Shown: one piece after another, positions 5,850 to 14,402 of the stretch
How positions within the stretch are numbered: the first letter of the stretch is position 1
Layout: every line of letters starts with the position of its first letter
DNA from: Propionibacteriaceae bacterium
Lineage (GTDB): Bacteria > Actinomycetota > Actinomycetes > Propionibacteriales > Propionibacteriaceae
Assembly: GCA_905372155.1 (NCBI GenBank)
Contig: CAJPNZ010000044.1
Span: 1-22,428, forward strand
Direction of reading: 5' to 3'
DNA length: 22,428 nucleotides
Notes under the pieces: generated by a model
What the model was told of the DNA's origin: nothing
What the model saw: only the letters and a program-made list of their open reading frames with translations
Databases searched by the model: none
Translations under genes and position numbers: made by a program

Positions 5850-8654
5850 ATGGCACAGACACAGCCCGCACCCACCATGCCTTTCCAGGCAATCATCGGA
5901 CAGGCGATCGATGAGGCTTTTTCTCCTTCGCTGCTCAGATTTGCCCCCGACGACGTCCTGGAGGCCTACGTTTTCCGTACCCTGGAAACGCCTCTGGTCT
6001 ATCTTCTCAACGAGCGTCGAGTGCGGGAACAACTCACCGGAGATACTCCCGAGGAGCAGTACGAGAGATTCTCGGAGGACGTGATCAGCGTCCTGAGCGA
6101 GCTTCGGGAGCGCTTCCCCAATCACTGGCAACACTGGCAGCAGATGAGAAATTGCTTGAGTGACACCATCGAAGCTGTCACGCTCTCCGCCGCCGAGGAC
6201 GCCCTACCCATCTCCGAACTTCTGGGCGGAAGCGCTCGTCCCGGCTCGCTCACCATTCTTTCGGTCAAGCCGCTGGGCGACATTCATCCCCAAGGCGTGG
6301 TGTGCGAGGTCACCACCTCGCTGGGAACCATTTACTACAAGCCTCGCTCAGCAGGAAACGAGCTCTTTCTTGCCGCGCTGGGGTCCTGGATGTCGGAGAG
6401 GGCGAGTGACAGTCAGTGGCTGAACCTCTGGTTCCCTCGGGTAGCCGACTGCGGAAACCACGCATGGGTTGCACCCGTTCGTCACGAGGCTCTCACGAGC
6501 CGCGCGGCCGCCGCGCATTATTACCGTCGGGCCGGACAGCTGCTGGGACTTTCCTATCTGGTGAACCTCACCGACCTGCATCACGAGAACATCATCGCAA
6601 CGGCCACCCAACCCGTCCCGGTCGATCTCGAGACCATCATGAGCGTGCTTCCCAAAACCCTTGGAGACCACCCCGATGCGACCAGCGCCACCTTGGAACA
6701 GAGTCTCCTGTCACCCGCCGCCACCGGCCTGATCCCTCTCGGCACGAATATTCAAGAGCTTGGAGGGGACGTCAGCGGTTTCGCCTCCGACGAACTGCGG
6801 ATCCGCCGCCGCGTGCTTGACCGGCAGGGACGATCCGACATGCGCTACGTGCACACGGTCACCACGGTCATTCCCGAGAAAAACCGTCCAACGCTGGATG
6901 GCGCTCCGGTTCCCCCCAGCGACCATGTTGACGACATCGTCGAAGGTTTCGCGACGGCTCTGCGGATCGCCATGACGCACCGTGACGAGCTCACGGCATT
7001 CGTCAGCGAGCATGCCGGCAGCCTGCGCGTGAGGGTTCTCGCGCGCATGACCAATGACTACGCGACGGTCCTGGCCGGGCTGTCCCGGGTCGGGCACAAC
7101 ACCAATCCCGAGCGTCTTTTTGCGATGCTGCGCCGCAATGCGGTTGGCCTCGCGGAGACCTTGGTGGATTCGGAGGAGGAGCAGCTGCGCGTATGGGCCA
7201 TTCCGCATTTCTGGGCGGTCGCCGGCGAAACCACCATCCGAGACCCTTGGGGCAAACCGACGGGAGAACTCACCGTGGCACCCGTCACCCGGGCCATCGC
7301 GAAGATCGGTGCGGTCACGGAAGCCGACATCGACCATCAGGTCTCCCTCATCCGACTTGCTTTCCGCACGCCCCAAGAGATCGTCCTGCCCTTGGGCCCA
7401 CAGCTTGCCCCGCAAGGTCTCGGGTCCTTCGACGAATTCGAACGCACCCACCTCGACGCCCTGCAGGCTCAAACCGTTAGCGGTGCCGACGGCAGCGTCA
7501 ACTGGCCGGTGCTGGCCGTGGACGAAAAAGACCAGCTGACCGTGCAGCCTCTGACCGGCGGGGTGTATCGGGGTGTCGCCGGTGTGGCCGAGCTTCTCGC
7601 TTCCTTCAGCCACCCGGAAGCACGGTGGTACAGGCTGGCACGATCCCTTCTGCGCACACTGCAGCTGGAAACCGAATCCATGCTGGACGACACCGAGTCT
7701 GCGCTGAGCTATTATCACGGTCCGGCGAGCCGCCTCGCAGCCGCCCACAGGCTCAGCCGGGCATTCGGAATCTCCGCCCAATGGGTGCGGCATTGCTACG
7801 ACCGCTTCCTCACGACAGTTGAGAGCATCGCTCCGGATGACATCAAACCCGGAGCGCTTCTGGATGTGATGGAGGGCCCGGCAGGACTCATCATCGCGCT
7901 GCGCCACCACAGCGATGTCCGCAGTCACGCGCTGTGCCACCAGCTGGGCCTCCTGCTGACGGATGCAGCATCTGAGGGGTGGGGATCGAAGAAGGTGTGC
8001 GCGATGTCGCGGAACGCCAGCTTCGCCCACGACGCGGGCGGCATGGGGACAGCCGTGCTGATCGCCGCGGGAATGGGATCCGATCCCGACATGGTGGACA
8101 GCTGGAAAGCTGCCTGGGAGTTCGAGAACACCTTCAAGCTCGAAGAGGGCTGGAACGACGCCAGATATCCGGGCAATGGCCACGCCACCCACTGGTGCCA
8201 CGGCCTGGCGGGCATAGCCTTGGCGCGCACCGTGTGGCTCCAGACCATCGAGGACAGCGCGTTCCTTCGCTCCGTCGTCACCCCGGACGAGATCGTACGG
8301 ATCCGCGCCGAGCTGGAGGAGGCCACCAACCTTTTCGTGCGGGATCTGGACAAGTCCGGGTCACCCAGCCTCTGCCACGGCGTGGCGGGCGGCGCGCTGG
8401 TGCTCGCTCTAGACGGGCGGCAGCTCGGAAGGCACGACTGGTGCGAGGCTGCCGATGATCTCGTCGCCCGTGCGGGCGCCACACTGTCCCGCTGCCCCTG
8501 GATGTGGGGGGAGCACGACGCTCGGGACTTCGGCATCATGACCGGCCCCGGCGGCCTGATCCTTGCACGCAACCTCCTCCAGCTCCCGGACGGTGGCGTC
8601 GGACCGCTCCTGCCGGATCTGGGACACATCGATGGTACGGCAGGTACGGCATGA
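5850..8654 (+). CDS. lanM: LanM, bifunctional class II lanthipeptide synthetase (dehydratase + cyclase)
   Basis: This 934-residue cytosolic enzyme phosphorylates and eliminates Ser/Thr hydroxyls in the LanA core, then adds Cys thiols to make (methyl)lanthionine rings. The dehydratase half shows the kinase-like residues of the family: K164 in YYKPRS, D242/H244/N247 in TDLHHENII, and D259 in PVDLET. The cyclase half (about 565-934) has the LanC zinc ligands C783 in HWCHGLAG and C842-H843 in SLCHGVAGG; LctM uses an equivalent Cys and Cys-His. Length matches LctM-type enzymes, so it looks complete and active. ATG 5850 has AGAAGGAT upstream. The stop overlaps the lanT start (ATGA, 8651-8654), indicating translational coupling. 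G/C-rich codons mean it is not a recent arrival from a low-GC Firmicute. Confidence 0.97.
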   Translation: MAQTQPAPTMPFQAIIGQAIDEAFSPSLLRFAPDDVLEAYVFRTLETPLVYLLNERRVREQLTGDTPEEQYERFSEDVISVLSELRERFPNHWQHWQQMRNCLSDTIEAVTLSAAEDALPISELLGGSARPGSLTILSVKPLGDIHPQGVVCEVTTSLGTIYYKPRSAGNELFLAALGSWMSERASDSQWLNLWFPRVADCGNHAWVAPVRHEALTSRAAAAHYYRRAGQLLGLSYLVNLTDLHHENIIATATQPVPVDLETIMSVLPKTLGDHPDATSATLEQSLLSPAATGLIPLGTNIQELGGDVSGFASDELRIRRRVLDRQGRSDMRYVHTVTTVIPEKNRPTLDGAPVPPSDHVDDIVEGFATALRIAMTHRDELTAFVSEHAGSLRVRVLARMTNDYATVLAGLSRVGHNTNPERLFAMLRRNAVGLAETLVDSEEEQLRVWAIPHFWAVAGETTIRDPWGKPTGELTVAPVTRAIAKIGAVTEADIDHQVSLIRLAFRTPQEIVLPLGPQLAPQGLGSFDEFERTHLDALQAQTVSGADGSVNWPVLAVDEKDQLTVQPLTGGVYRGVAGVAELLASFSHPEARWYRLARSLLRTLQLETESMLDDTESALSYYHGPASRLAAAHRLSRAFGISAQWVRHCYDRFLTTVESIAPDDIKPGALLDVMEGPAGLIIALRHHSDVRSHALCHQLGLLLTDAASEGWGSKKVCAMSRNASFAHDAGGMGTAVLIAAGMGSDPDMVDSWKAAWEFENTFKLEEGWNDARYPGNGHATHWCHGLAGIALARTVWLQTIEDSAFLRSVVTPDEIVRIRAELEEATNLFVRDLDKSGSPSLCHGVAGGALVLALDGRQLGRHDWCEAADDLVARAGATLSRCPWMWGEHDARDFGIMTGPGGLILARNLLQLPDGGVGPLLPDLGHIDGTAGTA

Positions 8655-10816
8655 GAATCATCCTGCAGCAGAGCGAACAGGACTGCCTGCTGGCCTGCTA
8701 TTCCATGATCCTTGGCGACATGGGGCTGCGGGTCTCCCCCGGGGATCTGCGCGACTGGCAGCCCCTACCGCCCGACGGGCTCAGCGTCGGCTACCTTCGG
8801 AGGTTGAACTCGGAATACGGACTGGCGATGAGCGCCCGCAAGGCCCACCGGGACAGCGTGAGCGACGACGAACTGCGTCGGCTTCGTGGTCCGGTGATAG
8901 CCCACTGGCAGGGACATCACTTCGTGGTGATCGAGAAGTTCGGTCGGCACCACGTCAACGTGATCGACCCCGCGATGGGGCGATTGCGGATACAGTATTC
9001 GGACTTCTGGGATTTCTTCACCAACGTCCTGGTCTTCCTGACCCCGGCGGAGGGCTTCACCAAGAAGCGTCCGACGCGGCCATCCGGCCAGTCGTTGCGA
9101 ACGCTGCTTCCCGGACGGTCCTCGGCCCTGCTCGCCATCAGCATCATCCTGGCGCAGCTCGTCACCCTCGGGGTCACCGCGAGTACGCGTCAGTTCTTCG
9201 ACCTCGGTTCACCGTCCCCCCTGCTCGTCGTGGGAATTCTGGCCGTGGCAGCCGTTCTGACGGGCGCCTCGTTCGCCATCCGCTCCTTCGGCCTGCAACA
9301 CGGTTCCGACCAGTTCGAGGAAAAATACACCCACCGCCTGTTCACGGGGCTGTTCTCCCAACGTCTGTCCTACTTCGCCGGCCAATCGGTGGGAGCGATC
9401 GCCGAGAAACTCGGCCTGAGGTTTGTCCTCAAGGACGCTCTGGTGAAGTCGATCCTGCCCTCGGTGTTCTCGGTGCTGTCGCTGTTGCTGACACTCACCT
9501 ATCTGATCCTGGTGTCACCGCCCCTGGCGAGCCTGCTCGTGATCGGCTCGACGGCCTACTTCCTGGTGAGCCTGTTCCTGACCCGCCGTCAGATGGAAGC
9601 GAGCCAGACCCACGTCCAGGCGCAGGTGAACATGAGCGGCGAGACGCAGGCCACCCTCAACAACATCGACGCGGTGAAGGCAACCGGCACCGAGGAACAT
9701 CACATCCAACGCTGGACCACGCTGAACCAGAAGGTGAGCGAGGAGTACAAACGGGTCATCCGGTGGAGCAGCCTGACCAGCGGCGTGCAGTCCGGATACA
9801 CCACCATCATGCTGGTACTCGTGGTCGCCGCCGGCCTGTGGCTGGCCTCGGGCGGGCAGGTCGCCCTCGCCGACATCGTGCTCTTCCAGACCGGGATGGC
9901 ACTGTTCACCGGCGCGGTCTCCGAGACCCAGGGCGTGGTGCAGCAGATCGCCAACGTCGCGGTGTACCAGGACAAGCAGGCCGACCTGCTCCACACCTCA
10001 CCCTCCTACGGCACACTCGAACCAGCCGGAGAGCCGGGACGCATCGAGGCCCGGTCGCTCTCGTTCGGCTACCCCGGAAGCGCTGCGGTGTGCAACGGAG
10101 TCGACCTCCAGGTCAGCCCCGGGGAGAAGGTGGCAGTGTTCGGCCCGTCAGGAACCGGAAAATCCACCCTGCTGTACGTCCTGCTGGGGCTGAACGACTT
10201 CTCCGGGCTCCTCAGGGTGGGAAATACCACCTTCCGCGACACCACGGGAGTGCTCTTCCCCAAGATGACGCTCGTGGAAGGGACAGTTCGTGACAACCTC
10301 GTGCTCGGCAACGACCGCGACATCGACGACACCGAACTACTTCAGGTGCTGCGCGACGTCAACCTGGAACAGACGATCGAACGGCTCCCGGCGAAACTGG
10401 GATCGCGGGTCCAGGCGGGCGGCCGCAACTTCTCCACCGGCCAGGCACAGCGGCTGCTGATGGCGCGCGCGCTGGTGCGGGGAAGCCAGTTCCTGTTCCT
10501 CGACGAGGCACTCAGCAGCCTGGATGAGGAGAACCGGCACCACATCTATCGACACGTGGTCCTGGGAGAGCGTTACCGCAACGTCACCATGGTGATGGTG
10601 AGTCACGACCCCTCCCTCATCGACTACTGCGACACGGCCTGGTTCATGATAGATCGAGAAACCTTCGAGAAAATACCCGGCGGCAGGGCACACGCCGGAT
10701 CGATCACCGGGTCGCCCCCAACGCCGGCCACTCCCCGACGAGCCCTAAAGGAGCCGGAGGACCTGCTCCGCAGCCTCACGAGGACGGACATGAACTCCTG
10801 GCAGACCCAACGCTGA
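8651..10816 (+). CDS. lanT: LanT, C39-peptidase ABC exporter of the lanthipeptide
   Basis: A 721-residue membrane transporter that cleaves the LanA leader after Gly-Ala and exports the modified peptide. Residues 1-130 are the C39 peptidase: Q6 (oxyanion hole) and C12 in QQSEQDC, then a histidine in GHHFVV (H89 or H90) and D106 in VIDPAMG. A transmembrane domain spans about 155-440. The nucleotide-binding domain has Walker A GPSGTGKST (498-506), Walker B FLFLDEA (D618, E619), D-loop SSLD and H652. Two motifs are unusual: the signature reads FSTGQ rather than LSGGQ, and the Q-loop glutamine seems replaced near residues 536-538 (FPK). Residues after about 675 form a polar tail. I start at ATG 8651 (overlapping lanM), because a C39 domain begins close to the N-terminus. 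The frame is open upstream, but that stretch is out-of-frame lanM sequence. Confidence 0.95.
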   Translation: MRIILQQSEQDCLLACYSMILGDMGLRVSPGDLRDWQPLPPDGLSVGYLRRLNSEYGLAMSARKAHRDSVSDDELRRLRGPVIAHWQGHHFVVIEKFGRHHVNVIDPAMGRLRIQYSDFWDFFTNVLVFLTPAEGFTKKRPTRPSGQSLRTLLPGRSSALLAISIILAQLVTLGVTASTRQFFDLGSPSPLLVVGILAVAAVLTGASFAIRSFGLQHGSDQFEEKYTHRLFTGLFSQRLSYFAGQSVGAIAEKLGLRFVLKDALVKSILPSVFSVLSLLLTLTYLILVSPPLASLLVIGSTAYFLVSLFLTRRQMEASQTHVQAQVNMSGETQATLNNIDAVKATGTEEHHIQRWTTLNQKVSEEYKRVIRWSSLTSGVQSGYTTIMLVLVVAAGLWLASGGQVALADIVLFQTGMALFTGAVSETQGVVQQIANVAVYQDKQADLLHTSPSYGTLEPAGEPGRIEARSLSFGYPGSAAVCNGVDLQVSPGEKVAVFGPSGTGKSTLLYVLLGLNDFSGLLRVGNTTFRDTTGVLFPKMTLVEGTVRDNLVLGNDRDIDDTELLQVLRDVNLEQTIERLPAKLGSRVQAGGRNFSTGQAQRLLMARALVRGSQFLFLDEALSSLDEENRHHIYRHVVLGERYRNVTMVMVSHDPSLIDYCDTAWFMIDRETFEKIPGGRAHAGSITGSPPTPATPRRALKEPEDLLRSLTRTDMNSWQTQR

Positions 10817-10842
10817 TCCCCAACCACACGCACGCACCACCA

Positions 10843-10889
10843 GCGGCCATCCGCGGATTCCTGCTCACGGGGCCTCCGCGGATGGCCGC
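10843..10889 (+). terminator. Strong hairpin terminator after lanT
   Basis: A perfect 15-bp inverted repeat (10843-10857 against 10875-10889) with a 17-nt loop lies 26 nt after the lanT stop. It lacks a T-run. It separates the biosynthesis/export unit (lanAMT) from the regulation/immunity unit that follows. Confidence 0.8.
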
Positions 10890-11117
10890 CGTCCCCTGTT
10901 GTCCTCATCGGTTGACCGCATGGGCCAACTCCGCAAAACACCTTGTCGCGCCGCAGTGCATGACCTTCCTGATGGGCCCCGTGGTCACAGGTTGCGGCGA
11001 AAAGACGCCCAGAGGCTAGTCAATGGTGCACTGTTGCGCCGCCTGAAGCCTTCCTAAACTGGACAGCAAAATCGGACACGCCATGTTCGATCACGCCGCA
11101 ACATCGAGGAGAAAGAC
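10890..11117 (+). promoter_or_regulatory. Upstream region of the regulation/immunity operon
   Basis: No gene is seen. A third GCGAAAAG (10997-11004), the octamer also doubled upstream of lanA, lies 113 bp before the small-peptide start. A possible promoter is TTGCGC (11034-11039), 15 bp, TAAACT (11055-11060), a spacing shorter than ideal. Its form resembles the candidate lanA promoter (TTGCAC...TAAGTT). Shared control of both units by the same response regulator is plausible but unproven. Confidence 0.4.
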
Positions 11118-11279
11118 ATGTTCACTCGCAAAAGCTCAGCCATCATCGGAATCCTTCTGGTATTGTTGTCCCTGTTTGGAAACGCCGAAAATGCACATGC
11201 GACGGAGACGGCTTCCCCAGCAGCAGCAATTCCAAGTAATATCTGCGACCTCTTTCCCATCTGTCCCATATATCGTTGA
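11118..11279 (+). CDS. Small secreted two-cysteine peptide, function unknown
   Basis: This gene encodes 53 residues and I do not recognise the family. ATG 11118 follows a good ribosome-binding site (GAGGAGAAAGAC). Residues 1-28 look like a Sec signal peptide: basic MFTRK, hydrophobic core AIIGILLVLLSLFG (8-21), and a signal-peptidase site AHA before T29. The mature peptide would have 25 residues, opening TETASPAAA, with C43 and C49 flanking DLFPI and an end of PIYR. The cysteines could form a 7-residue disulfide loop. It has no lantibiotic leader, so LanM is unlikely to modify it. The kinase gene starts 38 nt downstream, suggesting co-transcription. Possible roles are a pheromone for that kinase, an immunity accessory, or a second bacteriocin. 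The composition is lower in GC than the flanking genes. Confidence 0.7.
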   Translation: MFTRKSSAIIGILLVLLSLFGNAENAHATETASPAAAIPSNICDLFPICPIYR

Positions 11280-11317
11280 TCTCACTTCAGAAGAATCAAT
11301 TTCATGAAGGAAATTCC

Positions 11318-12607
11318 ATGCGTTCAATGATTCTCGAGCACTGGGGAAGGGCAGAATACTCCGTCCACATTCCCAACTGGCTCAGATTCGGAGTGTTTTT
11401 TGTGATTCTCGCGGCCATGATGAGCGACATCAACTATATGCGACAAGCCCCGTGGGATTCATTGACCGCATGGTTCATACTCGAGATAGCCCTCACATAC
11501 ATAGCAATCGCGATCTCCTTTTTCTCTGCACAAACCTCAGTTATCCTGCTTGTGCTGGACATGGGAGTAACGTTTGCAACTCAGCGCCTAGGGTTTGCTC
11601 TCATCGCTGCATGCAGTATCGCTTTCATCATATCTGCTCTGTGCCGTTACTGGCTGATGATTGCGCACTGCCTCGCAACCCTGATCTGGGCAAGTGTCGT
11701 CGCTTGGGTGGTGGACATTGCGGATATGAGCAGCGCGGGCGCATTCTGGTGGCTGACCATCTGGTTGATGGTAGCCGCCGCCCTCGCGGGTCTGGCGATT
11801 CGATTCCTCGTCATCCGTACCGCGAAGGTTCATACGGAGCTCCGAAGGATCGAGGCCCATCAGGAGACGATCCGCAGGGAGGAGCGCCACGACCTCGCGC
11901 GTGAACTGCACGATGTGGTGGCCCACCACATCACGGTCATCACGATGCAGGTCATGGCCCGCCGCAACTCGCACGATCCGGACCAGCTTCGCGAGACCCT
12001 CGGGGTCATCGATGATTCGGCACGAGAGGCGCTGTCCGAGCTGAGGGCCCTTCTCGATGTCCTGCGAGCCGACGAGGACGACGATGGCGAAATTCGTTCA
12101 CTGTCCGACAAGATCGTCACCGGCCCCAGCGTGGGTGATCAGGTCGCGCAGCGGGTGGACTCGTTGACCGAGGTCGGATTCCGGGTTTACAAGCAGTCAG
12201 TGGATCCGCGCATCGAATCTCTGCCCTTCTCCCTCAAGACCACGTGCGCCCGAATCGTGCAGGAATCAGCCACCAACATCCTCAGGCATGCCCGCCACGG
12301 AGCACGCTGCTCCATCGTCCTGAGACTCGACCCAACAGAGGTGATCATCATGATCACCAATAACCGCATCAAACCCCACGACCCTTCCAGGTCCAGCGGG
12401 TACGGCCTCACCGGCCTGCGCGAAAGAGTCGCCGCGGTCGGGGGTAGCTATGCCGCCGGTCGGCAGGGCGACAAGTGGGTGGTGGAGGCCCATATCCCCG
12501 TCCACAATCCAGGACGCACCACGCCACCATCGAAGAAACGGAACATAGCCCCATCCGAATCCTCGGAGACCGAACAATCCACCATGAAAGAAGAGGAATT
12601 GTCATGA
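11318..12607 (+). CDS. lanK: LanK, membrane histidine kinase of the NarL/DesK type
   Basis: A 429-residue sensor kinase. The N-terminal ~165 residues hold about five or six hydrophobic segments and almost no extracellular domain, so a ligand would be sensed within or at the membrane. The HisKA_3 dimerisation domain carries the phospho-acceptor H198 in ARELHDVVAHH. The ATPase domain has an N-box with N320 (ESATNILRHA) and a G-box GYGLTGLRER (361-370). A 34-residue hydrophilic tail follows. I choose ATG 11318, with GAAGGAAA just upstream; the frame extends to TTG 11276, but that overlaps the small-peptide stop and lacks a better ribosome-binding site. The stop overlaps the next gene (ATGA, 12604-12607). 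Its partner regulator is encoded at 15228, after the transporter genes. It probably signals for lantibiotic production and immunity. Confidence 0.92.
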   Translation: MRSMILEHWGRAEYSVHIPNWLRFGVFFVILAAMMSDINYMRQAPWDSLTAWFILEIALTYIAIAISFFSAQTSVILLVLDMGVTFATQRLGFALIAACSIAFIISALCRYWLMIAHCLATLIWASVVAWVVDIADMSSAGAFWWLTIWLMVAAALAGLAIRFLVIRTAKVHTELRRIEAHQETIRREERHDLARELHDVVAHHITVITMQVMARRNSHDPDQLRETLGVIDDSAREALSELRALLDVLRADEDDDGEIRSLSDKIVTGPSVGDQVAQRVDSLTEVGFRVYKQSVDPRIESLPFSLKTTCARIVQESATNILRHARHGARCSIVLRLDPTEVIIMITNNRIKPHDPSRSSGYGLTGLRERVAAVGGSYAAGRQGDKWVVEAHIPVHNPGRTTPPSKKRNIAPSESSETEQSTMKEEELS

Positions 12608-13629
12608 TGTTTGCCCAAACCACTCACCCCTCGGCGGCCGGCTACACGCCACCCGCCCCGCAGATGCCACCGACCGCACAGCCCCAACAGTTCGCGGTCG
12701 AGACCCGGGGCGTCACGAAACGGTACGGGCGCCAGACCGTCGTCAACCAGCTCAATCTCGCCGTTCCCAGCGGGGGTGTCTACGGTTTCCTCGGTCCGAA
12801 CGGCGCCGGGAAGTCCACCACCATGAAGATGCTTCTGGGACTGGTCAAACCCACCGAGGGTGAGGTGCGCGTCTTCGGCCGCGATCTGCGCGCGAACAGG
12901 GCGGATATCCTGCCCAGAATCGGTTCCCTCATCGAGGGCCCCGCGTTTTACCCGCACCTCACGGGAGCCCAGAACCTCCGCATCGTCGCCGACTACCTCT
13001 CGTGCGACAAGAGCTCCGTCAATGCTGTCCTCGACATCGTGGGGCTCACCGACGCAGCCGGCAAACGCGCGCGCCAGTACTCGCTGGGCATGAAACAGCG
13101 CCTCGGCATCGCGATGGCCTTGATCTCCGGCCCCGAGCTGCTCCTACTGGACGAACCGACCAATGGCCTGGACCCCGCCGGTGTGGCCGAGATCCGCAAC
13201 CTGATCGTGCAGCTCGCCCACGACCGCGGCATCACCGTCATGGTCTCCTCCCACCTGCTCTCCGAGATCGAGCAGATGGCCGACATCGTCGGCATCATCC
13301 AATCCGGTCACCTCCGATATCAGGGCCCCCTGTCAGGCCTGCGAGACCAGGGGCAGCTCGTGATGAAGGTATCCCCCGTGAACGCTGCCGTGGCTCACCT
13401 GGAGGCTCTGGGTCTGCGTCCCCAGAGCGCCGGCGACGAAATCATTCTTCCGCCACTGCGCGACGATCTGATCGCCGAGGCGGTGGCCCGACTGGTGGGC
13501 GCCGGGGTGCGCATCGCGCGAGTGGAGCTGCGACGCAAGAGCCTCGAGGAAGCCTTCCTCGAGCTCACGGAAACCCCTGTCGTCATACCCACCGCACCGC
13601 AGACAACCGGAAGGAGGGGACGGGCATGA
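12604..13629 (+). CDS. lanF: LanF, ATP-binding subunit of the lantibiotic immunity ABC transporter
   Basis: 341 residues. A Pro/Gln-rich, probably disordered N-terminus (about 1-28) precedes a BcrA/LanF-type ATPase. Walker A is GPNGAGKST (64-72), the signature YSLGMKQR (159-166), Walker B LLLLDEP (179-185) and the H-loop SSHLLS (H217). At the Q-loop position the sequence reads SLIEGPAFY with glutamate E111, the 'E-loop' reported as characteristic of lantibiotic immunity transporters (LanF), which supports immunity over general drug efflux. It overlaps lanK and lanE by 4 bp each. With LanE and LanG it should expel the membrane-associated peptide from the producer. A second ATG at 12607 is an equally possible start. 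The ~25-residue N-terminal extension is unusual. Confidence 0.92.
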   Translation: MMFAQTTHPSAAGYTPPAPQMPPTAQPQQFAVETRGVTKRYGRQTVVNQLNLAVPSGGVYGFLGPNGAGKSTTMKMLLGLVKPTEGEVRVFGRDLRANRADILPRIGSLIEGPAFYPHLTGAQNLRIVADYLSCDKSSVNAVLDIVGLTDAAGKRARQYSLGMKQRLGIAMALISGPELLLLDEPTNGLDPAGVAEIRNLIVQLAHDRGITVMVSSHLLSEIEQMADIVGIIQSGHLRYQGPLSGLRDQGQLVMKVSPVNAAVAHLEALGLRPQSAGDEIILPPLRDDLIAEAVARLVGAGVRIARVELRRKSLEEAFLELTETPVVIPTAPQTTGRRGRA

Positions 13630-14402
13630 GCACCCTCGCGCTCGAAATCCGCAAACACCGCAACAGCAGACTGCTTCTCCTCATTCTCGGGATTGCGCTC
13701 TTCGAAACCGTGTGGTTGACGGCAATCATCGGGATCCAGGCCTCTCGTTCCCCTCAAGGGCTCCACGCACTCAAGACATTCTCCCTGCACAACTACATGC
13801 AGATGCAGTGGTTGCTGCTCGGGCCAACCATCGCCTTCCTCGCCTCCCGGGTCGCAGGCGTCGACCAAGTGGGGCGCATGGGGCAGGTGTTCCGAGCCCT
13901 GGGTGAATCGCCACGGCGACAGTTCATGACCAAGCTGGCACTGCTCACGGGGCTGGGAACCCTCATCAGCATGATCATGCTGATATCCGCCGCCTTCGTC
14001 GGGACGCAGGCGGGGCTACTGGATTCACCGTCCTATGCAGCAGTCTTCTGGCTGATCATCGCCCTCACCATCGTGAGCGTATTCGCGATCAGCGCCGTAC
14101 AGCTGGCCCTGAGCAACCTGTTCGATGGTTCCTCGGCCGGGGTGATCATAGGCGTCATCGGAACGTTGATCACGTCTCTGGCAGGGATAGCCCTCAAGAT
14201 GCCCATAATCGGCTGGCTCCTGCCCTGGGGCCTGCTGATGGCCGGTTCGCCCCTTGAAACTCTCACACCCGGGAACTCCGCTGGCGCCGACTTCGCCCTG
14301 GCCTCCAATCCTTGGTTGCTGGTTGCTCTGGCCACCGCCGTCGCGCTGGCCTGGGCCTTCGTGTCGGCCAGGCTCGTCATTCGCAAGGAGGAAAACGCAT
14401 GA
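13626..14402 (+). CDS. lanE: LanE, membrane subunit of the immunity ABC transporter
   Basis: 258 residues with about six hydrophobic segments (roughly 15-36, 60-76, 103-126, 138-162, 170-190, 229-251) and a basic C-terminal VIRKEENA, the layout of ABC-2 permeases of the LanE/LanG type. ATG 13626 overlaps the lanF stop (ATGA) and has AAGGAGG upstream within lanF. Its own stop overlaps lanG. Two different permease genes after one ATPase gene is the standard LanFEG arrangement. The sequence itself is poorly conserved in this family, so assignment as E rather than G rests on gene order (inference). The open frame continues far upstream to 13002 inside lanF, but that part is out of frame with LanF and not credible. 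Confidence 0.85.
   Translation: MSTLALEIRKHRNSRLLLLILGIALFETVWLTAIIGIQASRSPQGLHALKTFSLHNYMQMQWLLLGPTIAFLASRVAGVDQVGRMGQVFRALGESPRRQFMTKLALLTGLGTLISMIMLISAAFVGTQAGLLDSPSYAAVFWLIIALTIVSVFAISAVQLALSNLFDGSSAGVIIGVIGTLITSLAGIALKMPIIGWLLPWGLLMAGSPLETLTPGNSAGADFALASNPWLLVALATAVALAWAFVSARLVIRKEENA

Noticed and set aside
6711..8201. Minus-strand open frame within lanM
   Set aside because: It is the shadow of LanM, whose dehydratase and cyclase residues are all in the plus frame. There is no ribosome-binding site or recognisable domain.
8563..10293. Second plus-strand frame within lanT
   Set aside because: It is an out-of-frame reading of LanT, Arg/Pro/Gly-rich, without motifs.
13002..13625. Upstream extension of the lanE frame into lanF
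   Set aside because: It overlaps LanF in another frame and gives Arg/Pro-rich sequence. The ATG at 13626 has its own ribosome-binding site and the 4-bp overlap typical of this operon.
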